From: Dirofilaria immitis
Taxonomy: Eukaryota > Nematoda > Chromadorea > Rhabditida > Onchocercidae
Assembly: GCA_024305405.1 (NCBI GenBank)
Contig: JAKNDB010000110.1
Span: 1 to 64,000, forward strand
Reading direction: 5' to 3'
DNA length: 64,000 bases
Made by a program: the position numbers and the translations under genes. Positions 12,598-26,000 of the stretch are shown one piece after another; position 1 is the first letter of the stretch; the number at the start of each line of letters is the position of its first letter. Under the pieces are notes generated by a model that was given only the letters and a program-made list of their open reading frames with translations, was not told the origin of the DNA and did not search any database.

Positions 12598-14380
12598 ATG
12601 TTACTGCTATGGAGCAATGAAGCAAAGTATTCAAATCAATTGCAGTTTTTATTTCTTTATTCAAATATTTCTCCCTAAAACTTAAAAAATTCTGCAGCTT
12701 GTTAAGAAAGCATATTATACTTTAAATGTATCAATTAGAACCATTAACAATTTTATCCACAACATTGCATATATATGCTAATGAACTTTTATTTTGTTGT
12801 ATGATACATTGTTGCAGCAAATTCCTGCAAGTTTTCCCGTTCTTGGCAAAATTCCTCAAAATTTAACTTTCCTTAATTTTTCAGAGAATATCTGCGCCGA
12901 AATATATATGAACGACTGCAACGAAATTGCTTAATGACAATATGTCGTGAAGTCGGGTAAAAATCCTAGTTTATTATCGAGGAAAGATTAAAACATCTCA
13001 TATGTTGTAGCTAAATCTTAACCTAAATATATATATTTAAATATAGTTCCTAAGGGTAATTACGATACCTTCAGTGCAACGTAAAATAGAATGACAGCTT
13101 CAAATCCATTACTATTTCTGCTGCTTATCTCAGCTTTAAACTCATAAATCGGATCTTCGGTTATCAACTACTACATAACGATCAAACCAGGAAATTAAAA
13201 TCAGCATTGAAGCACATTAAAATATAATCGCAAATGAATTCACTACATACATATACATACATATATGCAACATACACACATCCTTGTACATATACATATA
13301 TATATATATATACCCACACATAAACAAACAAATAAGAGACCGGTACGAAATACACAACTCTGTTATTTTAACCACTGCTGTAAAGTAAATTGAAATTGTG
13401 ACAATCAGGACCACCCATGAAGCTTTCATAGTATGGCAAATGAGTCGTAGATCCTTGTTGCTGCAGGCCACCTATAGCGCTGATTTTTACGGATTACTGT
13501 AAAATGAGCAGAGGTCCTATAAAACAAAGCTAGAAATGTAATTGTTGTATGGGAGTAGGCGTAGTTGGCGTGAAAACATCAGTTTAATCTTATCATATGG
13601 TTCGATAAGAAACATTCAGATTTACTGATGCAACTCAAGTATCCTGGAAGTGGGTTCGTCGAGAAAAAGTTCGTATTTCTGAATATTTTATGCCCGTATA
13701 TTTGCAGTGTTTTGAGTGAAGCAAAAATATTTGATATGTAATAAATGATGATACAAGTCGATATGTTACATTTTATATCATTTCATATGATATATGGCAA
13801 TTACGAAAATTAATTCGAAATATTTGCCTTACGAATTGTGATATGATTCTGCACATTAACTGAATTTCTGCTTTTGGCGCAGGAAGCCCATTTTGACAGC
13901 TCATTACTCTTGTTTGCAATATTTGGTCTATTTGATTTTGCATGTTCCAACTCTAATAAATATCAGCAGATAACGAAGCAAGAACGACATATACTTTGCT
14001 CGCTCAATTTTGATTCAAATGTGACTAAATTTAATATACCGATATTACATGTAGTAAAGAAAACAGAAATATTCGCGATATTCCAAATACTGAGACTTCG
14101 ATTATCCTAGCCGTGCTCCACAGCCACAGAGAGTATAGTACTTACTATTTCAGAACTTAAATCATGCTGATTTTTGGGAATATTTTCGAAAATACCATTT
14201 TATTATTTAAGCAGTTCGTTACGACTGATGATTGATACAGTGAATCTTCAAGAAGTTCTCAAGAATGTACTGGGCGTAAGCATAGGTCGCGCGCGTAAGC
14301 TTAAGTTTCCTGATAATGTTATCAAAGCATTCAAAACAAATCGGCACACCAGTAACATGAAGGATATCTTTGTGGAGTAA
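12598..14380 (+). CDS. possible three-exon small protein, function unknown
   Basis: I do not recognise this protein. The model joins ATG-containing 12598-12626, 12885-12956 and 14215-14380 into 88 codons. Support comes from splice signals and phase. The exon 2 acceptor is TTTTTCAG and its donor is GTAAAA; the exon 3 acceptor is TAAGCAG; the phases (2, then 2) match across both introns. The middle exon reads EYLRRNIYERLQRNCLMTIC, amphipathic and coding-like; the last includes LQEVLKNVLGVSIGRARKLK. There is no signal peptide and no clear domain. The second intron is long (1258 bases) and could hide another exon. It could be a chance chain of short open frames. Confidence 0.4.
13243..13312. repeat. 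TA/CATA-rich simple repeat
   Basis: A short run of imperfect CATA, TACA and TA units within the second intron of the small-protein candidate. It is low-complexity sequence and has no coding value. Confidence 0.8.
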
Positions 14381-14830
14381 TTCCGTGATAAGTGGCTATG
14401 ATCTTGGCTTTTTTTTCAATGCAAAGAAATCAGAAAATTCACACTTCTTCCTTATTTCAATAGAACAGAAATTGATGCTGAGCTAAGAGATATATATGTA
14501 TTCTTATTCTTGTCTAATTTCAATCCACTTCCCTCATTTCACAACAATATTAGTAACTTCCAAAGAATAGGAAGTGCCTTTTTCTTCGTATTTTTTAATT
14601 TTAGTTTCAGAGAATAACAGAATAATATTTTGCAGATTTGATTTAAAAGAAATATTTGATAGTCAGTGGACCTAGAGTTAAATCACTTGAAGCTATTCAG
14701 ATAAAGAATTCTAGTCATCGAACTTTCCAATATAATATATTGTCTGCCGAAGATCTGGAGTAGCAATATCTGTCATCGATTTTAGAATTTTAGCTGCCAC
14801 AATCGTCATCTATCATAATCACCAATAATA

Positions 14831-15109
14831 TCAATAGATATTTTGTGGATTTTTAGATTTTCCGTCCTGTTCTTCCACCTTCGTTTCACGATACATGCGA
14901 ATGAGTAATGTGGCATGAATATTCGACCTCTGATGGACGACCGGTTCATTTCCCGATCCTCCTCTTCTCTGGTTTTTCGATTGAATGCCTCTTGTAGCGT
15001 TTAGAAATTGAAGATATGCAGCTGTAAACATATTTATGGACTCCACCGCGTCTTGAAATCGTTCGTCCCTCACTGTCTTGTCAGTTAAATGAGGCAGCGT
15101 ATTTCCGGA
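14831..15109 (-). CDS. coding-like open frame of unknown identity, partial
   Basis: The minus strand from about 15109 down to 14831 is open for some 92 codons and has protein-like composition (SGNTLPHLTDKTVRDERF, then DAVESINMFTAAYLQFLNAT). A TTTATAG directly upstream could be a splice acceptor. Alternatively, a minus-strand ATG at 15145 is in the same frame but separated by that TAG. The segment lies head to head with choline dehydrogenase and would nearly overlap its start. I recognise no family. It may be one exon of an antisense gene, a decayed gene, or chance. Confidence 0.3.
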   Translation of the reverse strand, partial: SGNTLPHLTDKTVRDERFQDAVESINMFTAAYLQFLNATRGIQSKNQRRGGSGNEPVVHQRSNIHATLLIRMYRETKVEEQDGKSKNPQNIY

Positions 15110-15138
15110 CTATAAAGAGAGAAAGGGAAGGCTCGGGG

Positions 15139-18100
15139 ATGCCATCAATGTTCGCTGGAAAGAATTGGCTGGGAATAACGGCAACTCGAAATTATGGATG
15201 GGGTCGATATCACGGCTTCATAGATCCAGAATTGCATGACAAGAAGCCAACATACATCGTCGTTGGAGCTGGTTCAGCTGGATGTGTCCTGGTATAGTTT
15301 TAACAGGTTTTACTGAGGAATGGATGAAAAGGTATGGTAAGCTTCCGTTCAGGCTAGTCGACTGACGGAAAATCCAGCTAATCGTGTGTTGCTGATAGAA
15401 GCTGGACCGCGAGATTCGAAATGGAATTGGAAATTTCACATGCCAGCAGCACTTATGTACAATCTGTGTGATGACAAATACAACTGGTAAGTTCGGTTCC
15501 TTTACTGCTACTATAACGGTTCGGATTGTAGGTGAATTTAGCTGATATTACATGTATATAATATTGTTTCTCATTTAGGGTGTATGACAGATGTAAATAG
15601 TTCTAAAGTACCTTTAGACAAAGTGTCAATTTTTTGACATTCCGGCTGTGGTCGTCGTTTTCATATAATGTTGGGAAAGATCTATAGATGATAGTTTGGA
15701 AATATCTTAGGAAGCGCGTCTTAGAGAAATAAATTTACAGGTTTTATTACACTCAACCACAAAAGAACTTGAATGGTCGAGCAATTTACTGGCCTCGTGG
15801 ACGTGTTTGGGGAGGCTCTTCTACCCTTAATGCGATGGTTTACGTCCGCGGACATCCCTTGACTATGATCGTTGGGAGCAAGAAGGGGCTACACATTGGT
15901 CTTACAAGTATCTTTTCTTAGTTCATTTCTCTTTTCAAATTAAATTCGAACCCACTCACTGTTATTCAAACTTCTCGTTGGAGAAATTCATCATTTCAGG
16001 AATGTACTTCCTTATTTTAAAAAGCTCAAACTCATGAACTGTCAAAGGGATCCTCAGATCCTTATCGTGGTTGGAATGGTCCACTTCATGTTATACAGGG
16101 GAAATGCGAAAATCCATTGCACAGAGCTTTTATTCAATGCGGAGATCAAGTAAATAGGATTTTAGTTATATGATGTTGTCGCAGTTTTCCGTGATATATC
16201 AAATCCCTTGAAAATTTCAGACTTAAGATATAATCAATACTTTCTATAGTTTGGCGTTGGTGTTGTGGATGACATAAATGGATATAAGCAAGAAGGAATA
16301 GCTCCACTGGATCTTACTATTTATAAAGGCTTACGCTGGAGTGCATCAAGGGCTTATTTGTGGCCTGTATGTAAAAAAATTTTCCATATTATATTCGTTT
16401 TTATTTCTTTGCAAATAACACTTCTAGCGTGAATAGTTATACTCTTCCATATTCTCTCTTTCAGGCACTTTTACGCCCAAATTTACATATCTCATCGAAT
16501 ATATTATGTACACGCATATTATTTAATAACAACAAAGCAGTTGGTATCGAATTTATAAGGAAAGTAAATATTTTTCATTGTTTATTTGCAGTTTCGATAG
16601 ATTTCGAAAAAACTGAGATGGAGAAAAAACTAATCGATAATAGTGCTAATATCTATTGATAATGAATCATATCTTAGTTTCAAACATTTATTCAAATCCA
16701 TATTCCATATAATTCCTCTTACTGCATTGTCTCGTAAAACTGGTAAGGCATAGAGCAAAAAGCAGTATTAAAGAGAGTTGGATAGTGAACTTGAAACTTT
16801 GTGGATTTGAAGGATTTGAATGATTCTTATGAAGTGGAAGCTGTATCTAAAGTTTTTTTTCATAATGGTCCACTTACCGATAATATCAATTCATGGAATC
16901 GTGAGAAAGTGTACTGTGAAGAAGGCGTGATTCTTGCCTGTGGCGCGATCAATACCCCACAGTTATTACTTCTTAGTGGAATCGGACCGGCAGATAATAT
17001 AAAGTAAATTTTTTTGCTTACAAAAAGCAAAAATAAGCGTTCTATAGATACCTCTGTCTATACAATTTAAAAGTGCTCGTATTTAATAATGAGATTCCTC
17101 ACAGGCTCATTCGATTCCAGTTATCCAGCACTTGCCAGGCGTTGGAAACAATTTGCAGGATCATCTTGAAGTCTATGTACAACAGGTTTTTTTGATTAGG
17201 ATATCCATTCCCTTTGTTATCAACTTCGACGATTATGATTTTCAGTATAGATGCAAAATAAGTGATCTGAAGAATTAAATTTTAAGTAAACTAACAATGT
17301 TTAGAAATGTACGCAACCGATTACACTTTACAACAAAAACTCTTGGCGTTTCCCTCATAATATGATCAAAATTGGATTGGAATGGTATCTCTCTAAAACT
17401 GGTCTTGGAACGAGTAGTCATCTAGAGTCCGGTGGATTTGTGAGAAGTACACCAAGGGTTCGTGTTCTTATGTATATACTTTTCAGTTATCGAACTTTTA
17501 TATTTTCAAATGAATTTGAGCAGAATGAATCCTTCAGTGTTTTTGATTTCAGGTTCCGCATCCAGATATTCAGTTTCATTTCCTTCCTTCCACCGTACAT
17601 GACGATGGACGTATGACTGGTAAATGCCACGCTTACCAGGCAATTTTTAAATCAATTGGATTTGTGAAAATTAGATACTCTATGCTTGGGAAAGTTAACT
17701 CCCTGTCATCTTTACAATGTCATTCCACTGTCAGCTCATTCCAGTGAAATTTAAAGTTCATTCAAAACTTAATTCAGGTACATGTCGGTCCACTGCGTTC
17801 CAAGTCTAAAGGTACAATAACACTTGCTAGTAATGATCCAAGGCGACATCCACTCATAAATCCGAATTATTTGGATCACATAGACGACTATACCGAATTT
17901 AGATCTGCCATACGAATTGCAAGGTTGTATTTAAGAAAGATTTTGATAAATTAGGTTTTGTCTTGACGGGAAGTAAAAGCATTCTACCACTTAGTTATTT
18001 TCTTAAATGTTCTAGGGCACTATTAAGTCAACGAAGTTTTGATAAATATCGTGGTGATGAGTTATTGCCTGGGGAAGATTGTCAGAGCAATGAACAGGTA

Positions 18101-18597
18101 TGTTAAGATTCTACCACTTCGCTTACTGTGTTAATTCAAAGTATCATAAATTCTACCAATTGCACCGCTTGATAAAATTGTCAAATATTTGACAGATTGA
18201 CGGATTTGTCCGTGAGAAGTCTGCTTCTGCTTATCATCCATCGTGTTCTTGCAAGATGGGAATTGAATCCGATAAATTTGCTGTTGTTAGTCCGGAAACA
18301 ATGAGCGTCTATGGAACTGAAAGCCTTTACGTAAGTTTGCTTTTCATTATGTTTGGTCGATTGTCCAAACACTAATACAAAACAACAAATTCTCATTAAA
18401 AGAAGTAACTCAAAAATGACGACTTGAAGGTAGCAGATGCATCAGTAATGCCATCAATCGTAAGTGGGAATCTTAATGCCCCAGTGATTATGTTGGCCGA
18501 AAGGGCAGCAGATTTAATACAAAAAAATACACCAATGGTCGCAGAAAATGTACCGGTGTGGTCTTCGAGTGAAGATTTGACGAAACGTGTCTCATAA
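15139..18597 (+). CDS. choline dehydrogenase-like GMC oxidoreductase
   Basis: FAD-dependent GMC-family enzyme. The best match by motif is mitochondrial choline dehydrogenase, which oxidises choline to betaine aldehyde. Exons: 15139-15291, 15353-15486, 15741-15907, 16000-16149, 16250-16366, 16465-16563, 16813-17003, 17105-17185, 17305-17457, 17553-17639, 17778-17923, 18016-18097, 18196-18330, 18430-18597 (about 621 codons). Visible motifs: FAD-binding [15 protein letters not shown] with LLIEAG; GMC signature 1 around [23 protein letters not shown] signature 2 [16 protein letters not shown]; catalytic His in [12 protein letters not shown]-terminal [12 protein letters not shown] with the active-site Asn. 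Three single-base gaps break the frame (15859-15861, 16019-16023 and the 17003/17105 junction). The intron at 17640 has a GC donor. Exon boundaries near 16813 and 18430 are the least sure. Substrate is inferred. Confidence 0.9.
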
Positions 18598-18820
18598 ATA
18601 ATGCATAGTTCAAAGTTTTCTCATTTGTCTTGCTCAGATTTTTTGTTAATATTGCTGTTGGACTCTTCAGTTTTGTTTATTGTTAGTTAGTTGTATGGAA
18701 GTTATCTCGAGTTATCCATGTTTGGGTTTTTGCTGATTGCTAAACTGGCCCATCATATCACTGCTTCTTGAAAGCTTATCGAAATTTAACTTTGCTGGAA
18801 CTGGACTTTATTTTATGGTA

Positions 18821-18826
18821 AATAAA
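18821..18826 (+). terminator. polyadenylation signal AATAAA
   Basis: The canonical hexamer lies about 225 bases after the choline dehydrogenase stop codon, before the convergent SERAC1-like gene. Assigned by position only. Confidence 0.5.
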
Positions 18827-19503
18827 GTTGTATAGCTATCGTTTAGAATTGGAACACTTTCTAAACAAATAATAGAACTTTTTGAAGCAGACTTGTACTA
18901 GTTTCTAGAGTAGCTTTTTCTGAACCGGAATAACTCCACATCAAACCTGCAATAATAACTGGACAAAGGAATTCAAATCTCCAGTACTTTGTTTTCATTC
19001 TTATTTTCCTTTTGATTCTTTTTTTCCCGATCCATTGCACCATACTGTTGTTAATGGACATCTTTTATCACTTTAAAATCCGGATTAGTTTTTGTTATCT
19101 GGTCTCAGTAATCATATGGATGCAATGCATTTTATAATTCGGCTGTGCACAGATTCAACTTTTTCAGTGGAGTTTTAGTGGAGACAGTACGGTTTACCTG
19201 CTAAAATTAGGTTAAGTAGCAGTCAGACTGTATTTTCTTCGGAGGGTATAGGATTTATATGTGTAGAAAACACTTCATATATGTGAACTTCATCATAGCA
19301 ATTACCTTGATTTTTTAATATATACAAGTAGAGTACTTACGCTGCATATATTGAAAAACTACAACGAATTTATATTTGTATGAATGTTATGAACAATGAT
19401 CCACAGTGTAGAATATTCGATTAAGCAACATAAATTGAAGCAGTTTCGGATTTCGTTTCATTTGTCAAAGAATTATTGTTTAGAAAAACTAATTCGAGAT
19501 CAT

Positions 19504-22500
19504 CTAACTCATATTCTTCAAAATATGAATGACGTCATTTATAAACAGTAAAATTATACCATAGATACGGTCCTGTCGATTAGAGGGCTTGCAAATATTG
19601 TGGTGTACCTAAAATGATCGTTCAGCTTTCAGTGTCTCATAGGAGAAAAATTCCAAGAACTTTAGAAAAAATAGGTGAAAGCTTCTCAGCATTATTGGAA
19701 AGGACTAAAAAAGCAAATTAGAATGAAGCATATTAAAAGACGAAAAAGACATACATCATTTATGTGATAGAAGGCACCGCGTTCCAAATAAGCACTTTCC
19801 GGAGGTACTAGTACGCCTTTCTGACGCATGATAAGTGGCGCTTCCTCTGTTTCTGCCACTGAACTTAGCACAGGTACTGTATCAATAATTTTGAGGAAAT
19901 CTTGGTGAAGCTGAAATGAAGCAGTTGACAAGTTTATCGAGAATCACTCCAAATAAGTTCTTGATATTACAGTGGATCGCTCTCTGTATTATAGAAATAG
20001 CTCTTACTTGTCTGTTTATTGCACTCTGCTGGTGCAACAGTTTTACATCATCAGATGGCCGCACGCCCAACGGTGCATACATTGCATAAGGACTACCTCG
20101 ATGCGGCGTTGCCATAAACAGTATCCCCATCGTGCTGCGACGTATATCTGGATCATCCAATAAAAGTCGTTTCACTAATAAGCCGCCTGGGAATTAATTT
20201 ATGCAGAATTCACATAAAGACATAAATAATAAGTATGGTAGCTATCGTCAAAAACAATTCAAAATCCTTTACCCATGCTATGACAAATGAACAGAATAGG
20301 TCGGTCACCAACACCAGCAGTTTTGAGTTCTATCGAAAATTTCTGAGCTCTTGTGCTTACTGTTTCAACAACTCCTACAAAATGTACAAGCGAGGACAAG
20401 TAGTCGATAGCAAGTATTCGCATTGGAATAGGAACATCTTGTGGAAGCCATGTCTGCAATAATGCAGTTATGAACTACGCTTTCAAAGACTTAAAATTTA
20501 CGTAGCTAGAAGTTTCTATTCACATTACCCTTGGCCAGCATCGGGTGCACGGTGTCTTTGACGGATTATCTCTCTCTCGCCAAGTCCAAAAAACGCTACC
20601 ACGGATACCATGGATTAGCACTAGATCGATTATTGGTTGTTGTTCATCATCTGGACGAAAGAGTTCATAAATATTACTTTTCAGCGGCTTTCTAGTGCTA
20701 TCGAAAACACTCAAACCATTACTGCAAATCTGCAATACCAAATTTCGATAAAAACTTACTAAAATCACAAAATTATACTATGGGAAATTTTTAAGGGTCG
20801 TGTTACTTAATAACATATAAATCTCCACTATTTTCTGAATTTAAACAATAAAGAGAATTCTGAAATGTTTTAAATGTGTAAATTTTTATAGGAAATACAT
20901 ATTTAGAATATCCTAAACATTTTCCTGATTGCCATATGATAGACAAATTTCACGGCATGAAAATGATTAATTTTCCTACTTTATCCATGTTAAGCGTTGG
21001 TATAATTACGCTAACCAAGATAAATATCATAAGCTTTCAAATTTGCAGAAGATTAAGTTCGAAGTATATTGAGTAAGACTGGATTAATAAGGTTAATAAA
21101 ACGAAGTCTGAAAAAGAGGCAGTATAATTTACCTTCTCAGCCATTAGCACTTCTTCAAAAATATGTGACCTAGTCATAGATGAGAGCACTGGAAGCCATT
21201 CTGAAAGTTGAATTTTATCTCTTAAAACTAAAAAGAAAGCGGTTAGACTCAACAAAGCAATATGATGAAAACAACCTGAATTTGCAACTGCTGTTGCACA
21301 GTATTCATCCTGCACGACAATGTTAGCGAGTATTTTCAACGCATTCAAATAAATGTTACGATTTGTCTCTCGATAATGATTGCAAAGTTCCATCAATAAT
21401 GTAAGAATGTCTTGGATGATAAGCTCCCTTCCAAATCCAGTCTAAATTGCAAAGTTTCGAAGTCGAATGCAATAAAAAATAAGATGTGAAAATGAATTTC
21501 AAATTCATATGACGTAAATCATTAGTACTACTTCAAGCCTTTGATTCACATATTCTCTTCTATCTAAACTAATGATTACAAACAGAATAAGTGATAAAAT
21601 TTGCGGTGAACTAGTTTCGAAAGCAAAAGCTACATGAAATCAAATATGAACAATTATCACTAAAAATGGTGAGAAATACTTCAGTTTTGAGGACAAGTTG
21701 AGAAAGAAAACGATTCAAGTGCAGATCCTGAGATCGACGCCTTTTCAGAAAATATTTATAGGATGAAGGGTCATCCTCGTCATGCATATGCGGAATTAAC
21801 CATTTCACAGTTCCTTCCCATTGATCATCGATTACAAGCTGAAATTCTTCGGAACTCATTGAAACACACAACAGTACAAAAATTCTACAACTTCCATTTT
21901 TTAAGAGCGAGATGATTCGCAATACGACATAGAGCGATAAAACTTCTAACCCGTTTCAGAGCATTTTCCAACATTCCAACTGACTTAATAGATTTTTCAA
22001 CTGATTTCATAGCAATTCGCTTGCATAGCAGACTACCACGTAACGCAAGTCGAAATCTAGCTTGTGTATTCAGAACGCATAATTCGACGTCAGTTTCTAA
22101 AGTGTATGCGAATTCCTCATTTATATTTTAGGGCAGTCCATTAAAATGGTTGGAAAATGTAACCTGTTCTTTCGAGATACTCCATAGCTGTTTTAATGTT
22201 TCTATTTTGGTTGAGCATTGTCACAGCTTGAAAAGAGTCTTGAATTTTTCTATCCCGACGGCATTTGAGTGCAGTGAATAGACTTCTGCGGAAAAAGTTC
22301 TCTTCAAAGCATACGTTTAATTTGCATGCTTCTCCGGATACAACCCACTTCCTTTTTTCAAAGAACACAAAATAAAATAGGTTAAAAATTCTGCTAAAAT
22401 GTCAAATATAACGAGAAATTCACAGGTGATAAAAGAAAAAATTTTCACGCAACTGCCTAAAATGTCTCTTACTACCTGGCCGAATCTGGTTTCCTTTCTA

Positions 22501-23081
22501 CGTTCAATTTTAGTTTAAGTATACAAGATATGAAAGGATAACTTACCCAAGCGAGAATGGAGCGACAAATCGCATTAGCATTTTCAATTGTTTTTGTATA
22601 TGTACTTGTTAATTTCTCAATCTAGTTTATCAATTTCATGATCTGAATGACACTTATTGGAAATATTAAACAAAGACGAAACAAAGAATGTTCCAAAAGT
22701 GAATCAAAGTGACAATTCATTTAAAACCGTCGCAACTTTTCAAAATCGCTTGGTTTTTAAGAAAATGAGTTCCCTTCCCAACACAAAATCCAACGGAGAG
22801 TTACTAAAGTCGTGCATAACCAAACAGAACCAATGAGATAATTCATGTTTCGAATGATAAAATTACCATCTACCGCCCCGCATCGCATCGCTCACACTCA
22901 CCTGACGCAACAAACCAAAAAGCGGGTGAATTGCCAGGTCAACAGTACCTACAACACAATACATCATTCAAGTATTGGAATATTGAAGGATTAAATAATA
23001 ATGAGAAAACCGGAGTACATTGTGCAAATTATCATCCTACATGAATGCGCTATTTTCTCAACCTGTAATCTTCAGTTTCAT
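19504..23081 (-). CDS. SERAC1-like alpha/beta hydrolase
   Basis: Predicted lipase-type protein of about 570 residues. Human SERAC1 (654 residues) acts in phosphatidylglycerol remodelling at ER-mitochondria contacts. Exons, 5' to 3' on the minus strand: 23081-23063, 22948-22902, 22621-22547, 22347-22164, 22096-21951, 21838-21680, 21441-21276, 21227-21133, 20729-20529, 20453-20273, 20186-20008, 19910-19755, 19608-19504. All phases agree and no frameshift is needed. The C-terminal half carries the fold: LVLIHGIRGSVFWTWR, then the nucleophile elbow FICHSMGGLLVKRLL split across an intron, GILFMATPHRGSPYA, and the late His in AFYHINDVHHNICKP. The first Gly of GxSxG is Cys here. The N-terminal half is less conserved, and the two shortest 5' exons rest on phase and splice signals. 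Confidence 0.9.
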
Positions 23082-26000
23082 CTTACTAACTGCATAGTAA
23101 TGCATGGTGTTGAAGAGAGTTAGGGATGAGGATGGAGAATTAGGAGAGCGGAGAAATGGATAGAGAACTTCAGAAAAGTGCCCAATATAGCGAACGAATC
23201 TGTAAATGGCATTATTATAAAACGCTCTAAAATATCTATTTTTTTCTCATTTCATCGCCACACTCTCTCGCTTGTTTTCTAATTTAAAACTATTTGAATT
23301 AATTTATCAGTTTGTGGGTTTTTCATTCTATGCGGAATTACTACTAATATTGTCAACCTGGATAGTCTCCAATTCTCGATTAAAAGTCGCTGCAGTCATT
23401 CATGGTCGTAGTGATAATGATAAGAGCTGAATAGTAGGAGCTTATGAGCTGTTTGTTATAAATCAATGTAAGCACAAGTGGGAGAGGTTGAAATTTAATA
23501 TTTCTGCACTTGTTACCGATTTATTTCATGTTAAATGGTGCTCAGAGTCATATATTCTAATTTTTAATTGCTCGTGATAACAAACTTCCACCCATCAATC
23601 TGATATGAATAGATTAAATCATTGGTAGAATTTTTCACGTATAGATTTTAATTACACATAATTTTCAAAAGAAAAACAACAGAAGTGAAGCTTGAGATAT
23701 CAGTTCGAAAATAACATTCTCTATTTGATATAAATTCATGCTTGTCCTTTGAGAACTTAGCGAAGAATTGAGGAAGTAATCAGCTTAGCATCAGATCATC
23801 GATGCGAAACGCGAAACCCAGGCATAGATGGATGTTCTATCTCCTCAACAACGACTCTTCGTAATTGAAGGAGTTATCCAACTTGTTGAAGTGTCCATAT
23901 ATATTCCGTTTCAAAACTTCAAATTCTCTGCAGGTCTAAGAAATTCTTCAATGCATCCATTCTCAGCTACACTCTCACGGATGGATCATCCCTACCAGAG
24001 ACTAGAAGATTTCTTTTGGTTGTATCTATGGGATTGTGATTCGCTCCGCCTTCAGTAGTTGCATTTGCTCACTTCATCGAGAAACTTTCTTTAGGCAGTT
24101 CTTCCATCATCCCTCTATCCATCAATCCGTTTCTCTCCCCTTTGTCCATCTGGACGTTATGTAGTCGAGGCGGTGTACGACTGATAATATACCAGCCCGC
24201 TAAACAAGCGGATGGCATCACCTTGATCGTCATTCCTCGCCTTCTACCGTTATTGTAGATGCAGTCTGTCAATACATTTCTTTGATCATTTCCCGCACTT
24301 GTTTTCACAATGCTTTTTGTTTTTCTGTTGTAATATGCTTTGATAAGTATTCTTAGTGACAGCAATCGTTTGAGGGAATAATCAGTACAAATCGATCATG
24401 GTATTCGATGAGGTCTATCATCACCAGACGTCGTCCCCATACGCTGACGACGCATAATTGAAATACAAAGCTTGCATGCGTCCAGGTTAATTCTTGTTAA
24501 TATATTGTTTTGGTTGCAAACTGCCATTTACTAATAGCAAATAGGCGTACAGTGCTGTTTGCTATGGACTTTTTTCAATAATGATGTTTCTTCGCTTATA
24601 ATCATTGAACAATAATCTGACAAGATGAATTAAAAATTTCTAAATAACTGTAATTCTCAAGAGTGTTCAAGTCACAGTTGAGTTACTTTTGTGGAATATT
24701 CAAAGCTTTGCAGATAATCAGATAATTGAGTGATTGCTCATTGACTCTTTCGAAATGTTATCGGTGGTCGGCGAAATAAGTTTTCTAACATATTATACAT
24801 TATCATTTCTGTAAAACGATTGATGTTGTATCAGCTATCATCAGACTGGTGAAGAAAGTGAGATAAATTATAGTCAGCTTCCTGGATACAGAAGAGTAGA
24901 TACAGTCTTGCTTAAACTCTGCATCATGAAGTAGAATTGATAAATAATGCATGCAGTAATGTTCTTTTCGAAATTATGCTCCTTGACAATTGTTGCATTC
25001 GTTCTCATTTAATTTCTGATTCTGCAAAATATGCCAAAGATTAGAGATTTTATATCATTAAAACACCGGTACTTTCTCAACTCTTTTCTCTCTCTCTCCC
25101 TCTCTCTCTCCATCCCTCTCTCTCTCTCTCTCTCTCTCTACATTTCGGTAAGTGGTTTTCAGAATATATATATATAATGCAGATTTAAAGAAAACTTTCT
25201 TGCCAGTTCATTTTTCAATTCCGTTGGCGAAATCTATGCAGCAGTTGCTTTGCTATCACTATCACCTAATACTTATTAGGAACTTATGAACGAAGCGATT
25301 TAAAGTGCCAAATACTAAAAATGTTTCCCGATGAAGTAATGGATGTAATCCCATCCCTCTCCCATTTCATGTGAATATTAACCATTTTTAAAAATTATTC
25401 ATGAAAATTTGATGAGAAATTAGGATTAAAAGATTTACGAAAAACGTGGATATTCCGATAACAAATTATGCAACAGATGTCAAAAGATCTTATATTCATA
25501 TATGTATCGCTCCTGATAGAAAAATTTGAATATCAGTATTAAAAATCTTTCAAAGGTATTGCAATCAGATGAATGCATAATAATCATTAAATAATGCCAT
25601 TATCATCGGCCTACAAACGTTTCTCTTGGATGAATAATAATAATAGTTATAAAAACTGCTCAAAACACGATTTTTTGGAGGTGGTATTGAAATGTTGCTA
25701 GGAACAGGCATTTTGCATTCGAAAATCACATAGCTTTTCAAAAGCTTGCTTCCATCATTAATAATCTTTGTGAAATATTGACTTTCTTTTGTGCATGAAA
25801 GAATGAGAAACATTCCCTGAAGAGGTGTTAAGATGATCGCTATTTGTTCATTGGTAGTGATAGTAGAGATACTATTGATAGCTGTAGTAGTTGCTTTCCA
25901 GAGAAAATTTTGAAAAAACTGTTGTTATTAATATGTTGAAACTGGCAAAAAGGGTAATGAAAATGAAAGCCAAGAAATGTTTGTATACGTCTCCTTGCAT

